Positions 14,497 to 24,700 of a DNA stretch of 64,000 nt are shown one piece after another. Source of the stretch: Ignavibacteria bacterium (GTDB lineage: Bacteria; Bacteroidota; Ignavibacteria; Tepidaquicellales; OLB5); contig JAFLBX010000001.1 in assembly GCA_017303675.1 (NCBI GenBank), positions 1,251,970 through 1,315,969 of the forward strand, written 5' to 3'. A program made the translations under genes and the position numbers. Numbering within the stretch: position 1 is the stretch's first letter; every line of letters begins with the position of its first letter. Under the pieces are notes generated by a model. The model saw nothing but the letters and a program-made list of their open reading frames with translations, was not told the origin of the DNA and searched no databases.

Positions 14497-16746
14497 ATGA
14501 AAACGTTGAAAGTTGCTGTTGCGGTCATATTTATGATCATTACAATAAAGATTTCTTTTTCGCAGGATACCAATCCCGTGATGCCGCTTACCGGGGATAG
14601 TTACGGCTCAGGTTCAAATAACGGGATACTTGGCAATCTTGGCGGAGTAGGAAGGTACTGTGCAATTCCGCATAATACTTTGCTGAATCCGGCAATTACC
14701 GGATCAGTTGAAGCCTGGATTTATTTAACAGCGTATAATGAATCTACTTCATGTATTGTACAAAAAGGCAATACATTTTATTTTGGGGTTGGAAGTAACG
14801 GTATTAATCATAAGCTGTTTCTTAACACGAACGGAACACTCTTCTCATCTAATGATGCAGTACCGCTTAACAGGTGGGTTCATGTTTCAGCTTCTTGGCT
14901 GCAAAGCAGCCCAAACTCATTGGTCACATTTACAATTGATGGCCTTTCAAACGGGGGGCAGTCGCTTGCATCAACTTGGAGCAATAACACCGATTCATTA
15001 ACCATAGGCTGCAGCAGGCTGTTACCAAGTACATTTCTTAACGGCTATATTGATGAAGTCAGGCTATGGAACGCTGCGCGCTCTGTTTCAGAAATAGCAA
15101 GAACAAGGTTTATCGGTGTAGGAGACGGCCCTGCAGCAAACCAAAGCGCTGCGCTTACAACAAACGAAGATTACAAGTACCTGCTGGCTTCATGGACATT
15201 CAATCTGGGGGGGCTGGTTTACGAAGATATAAATAATTTGGTGGGGTTTTTCCGGGGAGGTACTGCTGTACAGTTTACAAACATTCCCGGGCAGCCTATT
15301 CCGTATAACCTTTCCATGTATTTTCCGGGAAATATCAATAGTCATGTCAGAGTGCCTAACAACAGTGCATTTAATCTTACAGGCGGCGGTACGATCGAAG
15401 CCTGGGTATACTGTAATCCTCCGGGAGGATATACAATTATTTCTAAAGGATCCAGTGTCGCAAATACCACTTTCAGGCTCTACATTCAGGGTAACGGACT
15501 CTTAAGCCTTCAATTAGGGAATATATCTAATTTTTCAGGTATTGTCCCGTTTCAGAAGTGGTCTCATGTCGCTGTTACATGGTCCGGAGCAGGCGGTGGA
15601 AATTATTCTTTAAAATTCTATATCAACGGAAAATTTAATAGTGAGCAGCTGCTTGCAACTTCAATTCCAATTAACAATGATCCTGTAAGAATTGGTAATC
15701 TGCAGTGGGATGCTAATAATAACTTTAACGGATATATGGATGACTTGAGAATTTGGTCAAGAGAAATGACACAAATTGAAATAAAAGCAAATATGTTCAA
15801 TTCAACCAGGTCACAAACTCTAATCGGGCCGCTTGTTGCTTCATGGGATTTTGAAGGTAACTTAAATAATATTTCATCTAATGCCGGAATTAACGGAACT
15901 TTCAATACTGGCGCAGCAAATACTTGCCGATTCAGCGGATACCTAAATGAAACAACCACCGGACCCATTTCAGATGTTTTCGATGCACATCCAACCACAA
16001 TAAACAGGAAAGAAAATCCTTCAAATCCCTTCCCGGGCGGATTTTCTTTAAAAGTGCCCGATAAGACTATTCCGGCAGGAACAACAGTTTATGACACAAT
16101 ATTTATTCCCGGAAATGCGAATTTAAATGATATTGAGGTTTTTCTTTCAGTTCAGCAGCCCAGTGTCTCTGGAATTATTGCTAAGCTCAAAGCTCCCAAC
16201 GGACAGGAACGATCATTGGTGAGTATAAACGGCGGACAGGGAAACGGGATCTTAACATTTTTTAAGGACGGAAATACTGCTTTAAGCTCTTTTAATGCTC
16301 CATGGTCATATCTGGCAGCGCCATTCCAGGCTTTTAATCTGTTCGGACTCACATCGCCGCAGGGAAACTGGGTACTGAGTGTACAAAACACAACCGGACA
16401 GCCTGAAGGCAAACTTTTGGGGTGGGGATTGAGAATAAATAATACAGTTACAGGTGTGCAACCCGTTACGGGTAACTTACCGGAAAAATTTAACCTTAAA
16501 CAAAACTATCCAAACCCTTTTAACCCCGTTACTACAGTTGAATTTTCAGTACCTAAAGAATCAAAAGTAAAACTGAAAGTTTTTGATATACTTGGAAAAG
16601 AAGTGATGTTTCTTGTAAATCAAAATCTGCAAGCCGGTAATTACAAAATTGATATTGATGCCTCGTTACTTTCGAGCGGTACATATTTCTATAAAATGGA
16701 ATCAGATGGATACAGTGATGTTAAAAAAATGATTCTGATAAAATAA
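14497..16746 (+). CDS. Secreted LamG/P-domain protein with T9SS sorting signal
   Basis: A 749-residue exported protein. Signal peptide 1-23 (ISFSQ). Two LamG/concanavalin-A-like domains follow: about 40-205 (SVEAWIYLTA, WVHVSASW, GYIDEVRLWNAARS) and about 270-430 (GTIEAWVYC, WSHVAVTW, GYMDDLRIWSREM). Residues about 520-650 are a proprotein-convertase P domain (DLN-D-I-E-V, LTSPQGNWVLSVQN). The end is a type IX sorting domain (FNLKQNYPNPFNPVTTVEFS; GTYFYKM; KKMILIK). It is probably cut and attached at the cell surface or released. No catalytic domain is present, so adhesion or glycan binding is likely. RBS AAAAGGAG. Confidence 0.9.
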   Translation: MKTLKVAVAVIFMIITIKISFSQDTNPVMPLTGDSYGSGSNNGILGNLGGVGRYCAIPHNTLLNPAITGSVEAWIYLTAYNESTSCIVQKGNTFYFGVGSNGINHKLFLNTNGTLFSSNDAVPLNRWVHVSASWLQSSPNSLVTFTIDGLSNGGQSLASTWSNNTDSLTIGCSRLLPSTFLNGYIDEVRLWNAARSVSEIARTRFIGVGDGPAANQSAALTTNEDYKYLLASWTFNLGGLVYEDINNLVGFFRGGTAVQFTNIPGQPIPYNLSMYFPGNINSHVRVPNNSAFNLTGGGTIEAWVYCNPPGGYTIISKGSSVANTTFRLYIQGNGLLSLQLGNISNFSGIVPFQKWSHVAVTWSGAGGGNYSLKFYINGKFNSEQLLATSIPINNDPVRIGNLQWDANNNFNGYMDDLRIWSREMTQIEIKANMFNSTRSQTLIGPLVASWDFEGNLNNISSNAGINGTFNTGAANTCRFSGYLNETTTGPISDVFDAHPTTINRKENPSNPFPGGFSLKVPDKTIPAGTTVYDTIFIPGNANLNDIEVFLSVQQPSVSGIIAKLKAPNGQERSLVSINGGQGNGILTFFKDGNTALSSFNAPWSYLAAPFQAFNLFGLTSPQGNWVLSVQNTTGQPEGKLLGWGLRINNTVTGVQPVTGNLPEKFNLKQNYPNPFNPVTTVEFSVPKESKVKLKVFDILGKEVMFLVNQNLQAGNYKIDIDASLLSSGTYFYKMESDGYSDVKKMILIK

Positions 16747-17527
16747 TCCGGCCACATGTTAAGAACCGAAGAAAAAAATTCAGAAATAATGTTCAACAGA
16801 GCATGCCTTTCAGGGATGAATTTCGCAGGCAGGGGAATCCACACTGATAAAAATTAAACAAAGCTGTGTTATGGTATGGCTATTTTATACTGGCAAATAA
16901 AGGGTATCGTAGTTATTGGAATACTATTGGCGAATGTTCTCCATTGTTGATCGTATTCGGCGTTGAAGTACCTTCTGCAGATTTTCTATGGTCTGCAGAA
17001 GGGAAACAATGTGAAAATTATGGATTAAGTAATTAAACAATTAAGTGAAGGAAATTAAAATATTATATGTTCAGGCAATTGTCTTAATCTGTGTTGTTGT
17101 TATAAGGGTATCATTATATTTATTTTTTGATTAATCATACTATCAAGCAAAAGAAATATTCGGTAAAGAAATTATAAAAGAAACAATCAGTCGTTCAGGA
17201 AATCTTAGTTCAGGTTACACAATGTAACCTCTCAAATAAAACTGCTTTTGTAAACCTCCAACCAAAAAAAGAAAATGAACCAGCGATGTTGAGTGGTTTC
17301 TGCTGAACCATTAATTATCCTGAGCTTCAAAAAATTTTTGTATTAACCTGATTATGGGGTCCGGATAATTATTCCATTTATTCTTTTAATAAGCCTGGAA
17401 AGCAGGGAATGCACCCTGTTTTTCATTTTTTTATGCAATTCTCTGGTATTTTTTCATAAAAATTTAATCCTTATTTTTGGACTTCCCGCAATAAATAACA
17501 AATATTTAATATAGAAAGCATATTATA
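16747..17527. other. Long gene-free interval
   Basis: About 780 bases with no convincing gene; the longest ATG frames are around 30 codons. It contains two inverted repeats: an 11-bp perfect stem (CCTTCTGCAGA 16971-16981 with TCTGCAGAAGG 16992-17002, 10-nt loop, no T-run) and an 8-bp stem (AGGTTACA 17212-17219 with TGTAACCT 17223-17230). A TATTTTTG box at 17472-17479 probably belongs to the sucD promoter. The sequence could be a decayed gene; I cannot identify one. Confidence 0.5.
17472..17479 (+). promoter_or_regulatory. Possible -7 box for sucD
   Basis: TATTTTTG fits TAnnTTTG and lies 48 bases before the sucD ATG. No clear TTG is found 19-21 nt upstream (the region reads TTTTTT), so the assignment is weak. 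Confidence 0.4.
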
Positions 17528-18616
17528 ATGAGCGTTTTAGTAGGTAAAAACACAAAATTAATGGTGCAGGGTATTACCGGCTCCGAAGGTTCATTCCATA
17601 CAAGACAAATTATAGAATACGGTACAAATGTTGTTGCAGGTGTTACACCAGGTAAAGGCGGTACAATGTTTGATGATAAAGTGCCGATATTTAATACCTG
17701 CAGAGAAGCTGTTGAAAAAGCAGGTGCAAATACTTCAGTAATATTTGTACCGCCACCGTTTGCGCTTGATGCAATACTTGAAGCTGCCGATTCAGGTGTG
17801 GATGTTATTGTTACCATTACCGAAGGTATCCCTACCAAAGATATGATAACTGCAAAAAATTATCTCGAAGATCTGAATAAGGCAGGCAGAAATATCAGAA
17901 TGATAGGTCCGAACTGCCCCGGCATAATTACTCCGGGATTCTGCAAGATCGGTATAATGCCCGGCTTCATTCATTTACCCGGCAGAGTGGGTCTCATCTC
18001 CAGAAGCGGAACACTGACATATGAAGCAGTTGCTCAGCTTACTGCTTTAGGTCTTGGACAATCAACATGTATCGGTATCGGCGGTGACCCGATAATCGGT
18101 ACAAACTTTATAGACGCAATGAAACTTTTCAACGAAGATAAAGATACTGATGCTGTTATTATGATTGGTGAAATAGGCGGAAATGCTGAAGAAACCTGCG
18201 CTGAATATGTTAAGAAATATATGACTAAGCCTGTTGTTGGATTTATTGCCGGCAGAACAGCGCCCCCCGGAAGAAGAATGGGTCATGCAGGCGCTATAAT
18301 CGCGGGAGGTAAAGGTACCGCTGAAGATAAGATCAAAGCTATGCGCGACGCGGGAATTTATGTCGCAGAATCACCCGCAGAAATGGGTGCAATGGTAAAG
18401 TTAGCGCTAGATGAAGCCAAAGCAAAAAAGGCTAAAACCAAACCATCTGCTAAAAAGACCGGGAAAAAATCCAAACCTAAATCATCAAAACCAAAAGCTG
18501 CAGCAAAGAAAAGATCAACTGCAGTAACAACTAAGAAAAAGCCGGTTAAGAAAAATAAAGTTTCCAAAAGCTCAAAGCCAAAAGCTAAAAAACAGCTTAA
18601 GAAGAAAAAGAAATAG
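17528..18616 (+). CDS. sucD: Succinyl-CoA synthetase alpha subunit with H1-like tail
   Basis: Residues 1-295 are a full-length SucD: CoA-binding Rossmann start ([20 protein letters not shown]), [20 protein letters not shown], and the phosphohistidine H253 in [11 protein letters not shown]. With SucC it interconverts succinyl-CoA and succinate with ATP/GTP formation in the TCA cycle. Residues about 297-362 are an extra tail made almost only of Lys, Ala, Pro, Ser and Thr ([20 protein letters not shown] and on, ending QLKKKKKK). Usual SucD proteins stop near 290 residues. The tail is in the same frame, with no stop or frameshift, and looks like a histone-H1/AlgP-type nucleic-acid-binding tail. 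sucC is not in the window. folB starts 34 bases downstream. Confidence 0.95.
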   Translation: MSVLVGKNTKLMVQGITGSEGSFHTRQIIEYGTNVVAGVTPGKGGTMFDDKVPIFNTCREAVEKAGANTSVIFVPPPFALDAILEAADSGVDVIVTITEGIPTKDMITAKNYLEDLNKAGRNIRMIGPNCPGIITPGFCKIGIMPGFIHLPGRVGLISRSGTLTYEAVAQLTALGLGQSTCIGIGGDPIIGTNFIDAMKLFNEDKDTDAVIMIGEIGGNAEETCAEYVKKYMTKPVVGFIAGRTAPPGRRMGHAGAIIAGGKGTAEDKIKAMRDAGIYVAESPAEMGAMVKLALDEAKAKKAKTKPSAKKTGKKSKPKSSKPKAAAKKRSTAVTTKKKPVKKNKVSKSSKPKAKKQLKKKKK

Positions 18617-18650
18617 ATTATAAGTTTTCGATAATTTTCCGGAGGTAAAA

Positions 18651-19040
18651 ATGAATTACACTATCATTCGTATTAAAAATGCCAGGTTTTATGCTCATCA
18701 TGGTGTGCTTGATACAGAAAGAATGAGCGGAGGATTATTTGAAATAGACGCTGAAATGACATGCGATGTAACAGAAGCGGAAGCAGAAGATAATCTTAAA
18801 AAAACACTGGATTATGAAAAAGCTTACACTTTTATAAAAGAAGTCGTTTCCGGTGAAAAGTTCTTTTTAATTGAAGCGCTGGCATACAGAATAGCGCTTA
18901 AGATAATAAGTAACTTTCAAGTTGTACAGAAAGTTACTATTAAAGTACGGAAGCCTTCACCTCCTCTTGGCGGTCTTACAGAGTATGTGGAAGTTGAACA
19001 TACTGAATACAGGCTCTCAGAAAAACTCGGACCGGCATAG
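18651..19040 (+). CDS. folB: Dihydroneopterin aldolase
   Basis: A 129-residue FolB, which converts dihydroneopterin to 6-hydroxymethyl-dihydropterin and glycolaldehyde in folate synthesis. Family landmarks: RFYAHHGVLDTERMSGG with the pterin-contact Glu, TLDYEKAYTFIKEVV, FFLIEALAYRIA, and the catalytic lysine region VTIKVRKPSPPLGG. RBS CCGGAGG lies 6 nt before the ATG. Two bases separate it from folK, the next pathway step, so the two are certainly co-transcribed. Cytoplasmic, probably octameric like relatives. Confidence 0.95.
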   Translation: MNYTIIRIKNARFYAHHGVLDTERMSGGLFEIDAEMTCDVTEAEAEDNLKKTLDYEKAYTFIKEVVSGEKFFLIEALAYRIALKIISNFQVVQKVTIKVRKPSPPLGGLTEYVEVEHTEYRLSEKLGPA

Positions 19041-19042
19041 CA

Positions 19043-19552
19043 ATGGGTGAGTTTGTTGTACTTGGCTTCGGTTCAAATAAAGGTAACAGGCTTAAGAATA
19101 TAAGGTTAGCGATAAAAGCCCTTTCGTTGAATAAAAATATGAACCTGCTGAAGGTTTCAGATCTGTATGAAACTGAACCCTGGGGTTTTAAAAAACAAAA
19201 AAGCTTTTATAACAGCGCTGCTGTTTTTTTATGCAGGCTTTCACCGGCTGAATTACTGAAGCTTGTTAAAGTTACCGAAAAAAAAGCAGGCAGGAAAAAA
19301 AATCAAAAATGGCATGCCAGGGAGCTTGATATTGATATCCTGTTCTTTGGCAGCAGGGTTATAAGAACCCAAAAGCTGCTGATTCCGCATCCATTTATCC
19401 CGTTAAGGAATTTTGTTCTGAAACCGCTTGTTGATATTATACCCTGCTATGTTCACCCGGTTTCAAAACGGAAAATTTTGAACCTGTATAAAAACAGCAA
19501 AGATTTTTGTAAAGTAAGAAAGATCAATTCATTTGACAGGCAACTACAATAA
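19043..19552 (+). CDS. folK: HPPK, 6-hydroxymethyl-dihydropterin pyrophosphokinase
   Basis: A 169-residue FolK, which transfers pyrophosphate from ATP to 6-hydroxymethyl-dihydropterin, the step after FolB. Signature parts: LGFGSNKGNRLKNI at the N-terminus, YETEPWG, FYNSAA, and the magnesium site RELDIDILFF followed by IPHPFIPLRNFVLKPL. The last 20 bases overlap the start of the deoxynucleoside kinase gene, giving translational coupling. The Lys/Arg-rich C-terminal ~25 residues extend slightly past the usual domain. Confidence 0.95.
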   Translation: MGEFVVLGFGSNKGNRLKNIRLAIKALSLNKNMNLLKVSDLYETEPWGFKKQKSFYNSAAVFLCRLSPAELLKLVKVTEKKAGRKKNQKWHARELDIDILFFGSRVIRTQKLLIPHPFIPLRNFVLKPLVDIIPCYVHPVSKRKILNLYKNSKDFCKVRKINSFDRQLQ

Positions 19553-20204
19553 TTCCGGTTTAAGCTATATTGCAGTTGAAGGCGTTATTGGAGCCGGTAA
19601 AACATCTATTGCTCAGATGCTTGCTACCAGGCTTAATGCTAAGCTGATACTCGAAAATTTCGAAGATAACCCTTTCCTTGAAAAATTTTATATTAAACCC
19701 GAAGATTATGCTTTCAGAACACAGATGTTCTTTTTGCTTGAAAGATATACGCAGCTTCAGGATGTGCATCAAAAAGAGCTTTTCCAGAATTTTGTAATAA
19801 GCGACTATATCTTTGAAAAAGATAAGATCTTCGCTTACCTGAACCTGAGTGATGACGAACTGAAGATTTATGAACATGTTGTAACCGGACTTGATAAAGG
19901 AATTGTTGTGCCTGATCTTGTTATTTATCTTCAGTCATCGGTAGAAAGACTGATGGCAAACATCAGGAAAAGAAGCAGGGAAATTGAAAAAGAAATAAGT
20001 GAAGATTATATAAGCAGCCTTAATGAGGCGTATAATTATTTCTTTTCCAGGTATAAAGCTACAAAAATTATGATAGTGAACTGCGAAGAAACTGATTTTG
20101 TCAACAACCCGGCAGATTTTGATGAGCTGGTTAATGAAATTTTCAAATCAGATCTTTCTGCTGTAAAATACTATAACCCTTCATTAAGGAAAGCTGCCCA
20201 GTAA
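19533..20204 (+). CDS. Deoxynucleoside kinase
   Basis: A 223-residue kinase of the deoxyadenosine/deoxyguanosine kinase family, phosphorylating salvaged deoxynucleosides with ATP. P-loop GVIGAGKTS (about 17-25); substrate-site EN (41-42, in LILENF) and FRTQMFFLLERY; the DRY-like SDYIFEKDKIFA segment; and a LID RKRSREIEKEIS. The start is TTG at 19533 inside the 3' end of folK; the first ten residues before SYIAVEG are not conserved. It belongs to the sucD-folB-folK-kinase run. Exact base preference cannot be told from sequence. Confidence 0.88.
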   Translation: MTGNYNNSGLSYIAVEGVIGAGKTSIAQMLATRLNAKLILENFEDNPFLEKFYIKPEDYAFRTQMFFLLERYTQLQDVHQKELFQNFVISDYIFEKDKIFAYLNLSDDELKIYEHVVTGLDKGIVVPDLVIYLQSSVERLMANIRKRSREIEKEISEDYISSLNEAYNYFFSRYKATKIMIVNCEETDFVNNPADFDELVNEIFKSDLSAVKYYNPSLRKAAQ

Positions 20205-20387
20205 ATGAAATATGTAATTCTTGCAATATTGCTTTATCTGGCTTTCATTTTTATAAGGAGAGTTCTTAAAAATGTTTCTGCCGCAAATGAAATTAAAAAG
20301 AAAGCTGAAAATAACAGCAGGCAGAAGAAGACTTACGATGTGAATATGATACAGGATGCTGAATTTCGTGAAGTGAAAAAAGATTAA
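20205..20387 (+). CDS. Small membrane protein, DUF4834-like
   Basis: A 60-residue protein with one N-terminal membrane helix (YVILAILLYLAFIFIRRVLK) and a Lys/Asn/Gln-rich cytoplasmic tail ending in DAEFREVKKD. The ATG follows directly after the TAA of the kinase gene with no gap. The layout resembles the DUF4834 small proteins of Bacteroidota; function unknown. Confidence 0.7.
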   Translation: MKYVILAILLYLAFIFIRRVLKNVSAANEIKKKAENNSRQKKTYDVNMIQDAEFREVKKD

Positions 20388-20399
20388 TTCCGTATTGAC

Positions 20400-21506
20400 T
20401 TGAGCAAGATAGAAAAAATTCTGGGCGACTCCGCGCTAAAGGTTTTTAAAGGTTTTGTTCTTGAAAAAGATATAACTCTTACAAAGGATGATCTGGGTAA
20501 AATAAATAAGATAATAATTATAGTCCGTCACCAGCTTGGTGATATGCTATGTTCACTCCCCATGATGTTTTCAGTCCGTAAGTTTTTTCCTGAAGCTCAA
20601 ATTACCCTTGTTTCAAAACGTTCCGCAGGTTTTTCTGAGATCTTTGAAAACTGCAGCAGCCCGCCGGTTAATAACGTGATACATTATGAACATGGTTTTG
20701 AAAAATTTGTTGATACTGTGAAGCTGCTGACTAATTTCTCACCTGATCTGGCTATTGTTCCGTCATCCGTGATTTTTTCAGCGACAAATCACCTGCTTGC
20801 ATATTATTCCAAAGCACAATACCGAGTTGGCGTAAGGTCAAAAGATTACATTCCTAACAAGATAGGCTATATATTAAATATTAAAAAAGATTTTTTGTGG
20901 GATTCTAAAAAAGTACACCAGGTGAACAGAAACCTGGATGTTATTAAGCAAATTGGTATTGAACCGGCTGAAAAATTCATAAATCTTTCGCTTAATCAGG
21001 ATCAAATTGATTTTTCTGCTCAATTTTATGCTGAAAATTTTTCAGATCCCCAAAAATCAGTAATAGGTATTCATCCGGGAGCCGCGAAAGAGGGGAATGT
21101 TTGGCCGCAGGAAAAATTTGCTGAATTGATGAATTTATTTAATAAAAAGCTTAATGTATATTTTTATATATCAGAGGGTCCGGCAGATAAAAAATATGTG
21201 GAAAACCTAGAAAATATCCTGAAAACTAAATACCCCGGGATAAAATACAGTAAATATTGCGGTAAATTAATGTATAATGCAGCAAATATCAGCAAAACTG
21301 CGCTTTTTATTTCAAATGATACAGGCATTATGCATCTTGCTTCCGGATTTAAAATTCCGGTAATTGGCTTATTTGGCCCTACAAAAGCTTATGAATGGGG
21401 ACCTTTGGGGGTGAATAAAGCGTCAATTCAGGCACAGGGGGGTAAAATAGAAAATATTGAAATTTCAGATGTTTTTGAAACCGGTATTGGCTGTTTAAGT
21501 GTTTAG
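20400..21506 (+). CDS. Glycosyltransferase family 9 (heptosyltransferase-like)
   Basis: A 368-residue GT9 enzyme, likely moving heptose or another sugar from a nucleotide donor onto an LPS-core-type acceptor at the inner face of the cytoplasmic membrane. The N-terminal Rossmann half begins IIIIVRHQLGDMLCSLPMMF; the C-terminal donor-binding half has IGIHPGAAKEGNVWPQEKFA and SNDTGIMHLASGFKIPVIGL followed by FGPT. The start is TTG at 20400, 12 bases after the previous stop; the first ~30 residues are less conserved, so a later start is possible. Last gene of the run that starts with sucD. Confidence 0.88.
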   Translation: MSKIEKILGDSALKVFKGFVLEKDITLTKDDLGKINKIIIIVRHQLGDMLCSLPMMFSVRKFFPEAQITLVSKRSAGFSEIFENCSSPPVNNVIHYEHGFEKFVDTVKLLTNFSPDLAIVPSSVIFSATNHLLAYYSKAQYRVGVRSKDYIPNKIGYILNIKKDFLWDSKKVHQVNRNLDVIKQIGIEPAEKFINLSLNQDQIDFSAQFYAENFSDPQKSVIGIHPGAAKEGNVWPQEKFAELMNLFNKKLNVYFYISEGPADKKYVENLENILKTKYPGIKYSKYCGKLMYNAANISKTALFISNDTGIMHLASGFKIPVIGLFGPTKAYEWGPLGVNKASIQAQGGKIENIEISDVFETGIGCLSV

Positions 21507-21556
21507 ATATATATGATTTTTAATCATTTTCGGCTGTTTTTAGGAGACATTTTGTC

Positions 21557-21588
21557 TTGACATTTCTTTGTTGGCAATATATATTGCC
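21557..21588 (+). promoter_or_regulatory. Sigma70-like promoter with palindrome at -10, upstream of porU
   Basis: TTGACA (21557-21562), 17 nt, TATATT (21580-21585) is a near-perfect classical promoter. The -10 is covered by a perfect 16-bp palindrome GGCAATATATATTGCC (21573-21588), which could be an operator. A start near 21592 would give a ~160-nt porU leader. This promoter type differs from the TTG/TAnnTTTG boxes seen elsewhere in the window. Confidence 0.5.
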
Positions 21589-21630
21589 TTAAAAGAGGGT
21601 AAAAAATATAGAATAATTGTTAGAGGTTTT

Positions 21631-21730
21631 AATTTCGGTTTTATAATACGGATACCGCTAGCAATTTTTTATATAGAGGATTTTATAAAGCCGAATTGAA
21701 CTATTTATTCAATTTCGGTTTTTTTATTTT
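21631..21730 (+). promoter_or_regulatory. Candidate terminator/antiterminator in the porU leader
   Basis: A terminator-like hairpin (21691-21700 with 21708-21718, one bulge, 7-nt loop) is followed by TTTTTTTATTTT and stands 20 bases before the porU ATG. Its left arm can instead pair with 21631-21646: TTATAAAGCCGAATT (21683-21697) matches AATTTCGGTTTTATAA with one bulge and one G-U. The two structures exclude each other, as in attenuators. The hairpin could alternatively just be the terminator of the upstream unit. Confidence 0.45.
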
Positions 21731-21750
21731 AAAAATTTAATAATACCAGA

Positions 21751-24700
21751 ATGAGATCATTCAAAAATTCCCTGATTGCTTTATTGGTTTTAACAGGCGC
21801 AAACCTTTTTGCGCAGGGTAACGATATCTTTCAGAACGTACCCTCATCTGTTAACGATAAGAAAAATCCTGATATGAACAGCTACCTTTTTGGTGAAGTA
21901 TCTCAGGATTATAAAATAATTGCTTCAAATTCAAATTACATTGAGTTTGAATATTACCCTGCTGCCGTAAACACTCAAAAACTGAGCGTTAACGGAGAGA
22001 ATTTTTCAGTTTATGAATTTCAGTACGGACTCGATAAGCCAATTACAATGGGCGGCAGTCCTGATCTCAAATACAGAAGCTTTTCGGTTTTTATGCCTTC
22101 AGAAAACGGAAATACGGTTCAGGTTATAGATTATGATGTTAAGGAAGAACAAAATGTAAATATTGCGCCTGTTCCCCAGGTAGCATTATTCAATCCCAAT
22201 ATTCGCAGCTTCGAAAATATTTATTACCAGTATAACAAATCTGCTGAATATTCACAGAACAAATTTTTACCCGAAAGTTTTGTCAGCTTAACTTCCGTTG
22301 GTCCTTTAAGGGATGCTGTAACAGGGAATGTTGTGATTTACCCGTTCCAGTTTAACCCTGTAACAAGATCATTAAAATTTTATTCCAGGATAAGGATCAG
22401 GGTTACTTTTGGCGAGTCACCGGTTCCACTAAACCGCCCTAGAAGCAAAGAAGAAGTATCATTGCTCTCAGGAAGCGGTATTAATTACAGCAGCGCAGCT
22501 TCATGGGTGAATCCTAAATACAGATCAGCATTCAAAGACAGGTTAGTTACCAATAGTGTTCTTTCCGCGGGTGACTGGTATAAAATTGAAATAAAAGATA
22601 ACAACGAAGGAAACAGCGAAGGAATTTATAAAATAACCAAAAGTTTCCTTGAAGGTGCGGGTATAAATCTTTCAGGTATAGACCCAAGAACCATCAAGAT
22701 CTACGGTAACGGCGGAGACCTTCTTGATGAAAGGCTTACCGAAGGAAGACCGCAGGACCTTGTAGAAAATGCTGTATATATAGAAGGCGAAAACGACGGT
22801 GTTTTTAATAATGAAGATTATATCCTGCTGTACGGAAGATCAATAAATAACTGGAAGTATGATTCAGTGAATAATACCTATAATCATATGGTAAATTATT
22901 ATTCACGCTCCAATTATTACTGGATAGCATTCAACACACCCAACAACGGAAAAAGAATGGTGCTCACACCATCTGAAAACAGCGGTTCTGCAATTGTACC
23001 TTCATCATTTACTGAAAAGATCTACACCGAGCCAGATGAAGAAAACCTCATCAGTGAAGGTAACCTTTGGCTCAGTTTCAGTAAAAGACCCGGACAGTCA
23101 TTTGAATGGAATACCACACTTACCGGTCTTGAAGGGGGTTCTGATATTTTCTACAGAATTAAACCGGCTATGAGGGTGCTTTGCCCCAATACAGGTTACT
23201 TCCAGGTAAGAGATGAATTTTCAAATATGTCCGAATATTTACTACCTTTAAGCTGTGTTGTAGCAGGTTTTAATGAATGGATATCCACTGATACCAGAAC
23301 TTTTGTGGTAAACCAGTCCCAAAAAACAAACGGTGAACAGGTTAAATTAAGATCAACTTTCTATGCCACCAACGGCGAAGCAGAAGGATATCTTGACTGG
23401 TACGAAATATTGTATAACCGCAGATTTAATTCTGTAACCGGAGATTTTCTCAGGTTTAATTCACCTGATACTTTTGCTGTAGTTGAATATAACGTATCAA
23501 CATTTTCAAACGGAAATATTAGGGTTTTTGATGCTACTGCGCACAGTGATGTAAAAATGATACAGCCTATTTCGATCAATAATAACAGCGTTCGTTTCCA
23601 GAAAACTGAGAACGGCGGCAACGTTAGCAGGTATTTTGTAGTAGGTCAAAACGGGTATAAAACACCCACATCAATTTCTTCCAGGGTATCAAATCAGAAT
23701 TTGCACGGAATATCTGACGGTGCAAGTTATATTATCATTACACATAAAGATTTTATTTCTGCCGCCGATAGAATCAAAACCAAAAGAGAGCAGGGCGGTC
23801 CGGGTAACCCTGATTATCTGAAAACAATGGTTGTAACCACCGAACAGATATATAATGAATTTTCTGGCGGTGTTCTGGATGCTGTGGCTATCAGAGATTT
23901 TATCAAGTTTGCATATGATAGCTGGTCAACCAAGCCCGCTTTTGTCTGCCTTTTAGGCGATGGCGGCTTTGATTATAAAAACATTAAAACCCAGGGCGGT
24001 AATTATGTTCCTGCCTGGGAGCTGACAAGTCCGGTGATACACCAGGTGCTTGGATTAACCACGGATGACTTTTTTGTTAATGTAGTTGGAGGAAGCAATC
24101 TTATCGATAAGCCCGATCTTGCAATTGGCAGAATACCGGCAAATTCACTTGTTGATGCGAATGGTTATATAGATAAAATAGATGCTTATGAAAACGGTGA
24201 AAATAACGGATACTGGAAAAACAGGATGATGTTTGTGGCTGATGATGAAAAAACAACTGCACCTGGATGTGAAGGAATTTTTCATCTTTCACAATGTGAA
24301 GCTCTAGCTGAGCAGTATTCACCTCCATTTATAGATAAGATCAAGACTTATTTGGCTACATATCCTACAGTTATTACGCCGCAGGGAAGAAGAAAACCCT
24401 CAGTAAACAGTGATATAGCTAAGTACTGGACTGATGGAGTGCTAAACATACATTATACAGGTCATGGAAGTCCTGATGTGTGGGCTCATGAATATGTTCT
24501 TGAAAAAGATAATATTCTGAGTCTTATCAATAATACAAACAGGTATCCGTTTGTTTCAATAGCAAGCTGTGATATGAGCAAGTTTGATAATCCTTCGAAT
24601 GTAAGCGCTGGAGAGCTCTTTATGATGGCAAGCCGAAAAGGTGCAATAGGTACAATGGCTGCTTCAAGACCTGTTTATGCATCCAGCAATGCTGCATTAT

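Noticed and set aside
16756-16857. 33-codon frame after the LamG gene
   Set aside because: No RBS, no hydrophobic or family pattern, and such length occurs by chance.
16971-17002. 11-bp hairpin as the LamG gene terminator
   Set aside because: It lies over 220 bases past the stop and is followed by GAAACAATG, not a T-run.
17528-18616. Possibility that the SucD tail is a frameshift artefact
   Set aside because: The tail has a consistent Lys/Ala/Pro/Ser composition to its stop, and the RBS and start of folB follow at normal spacing; other frames do not give a better ending.
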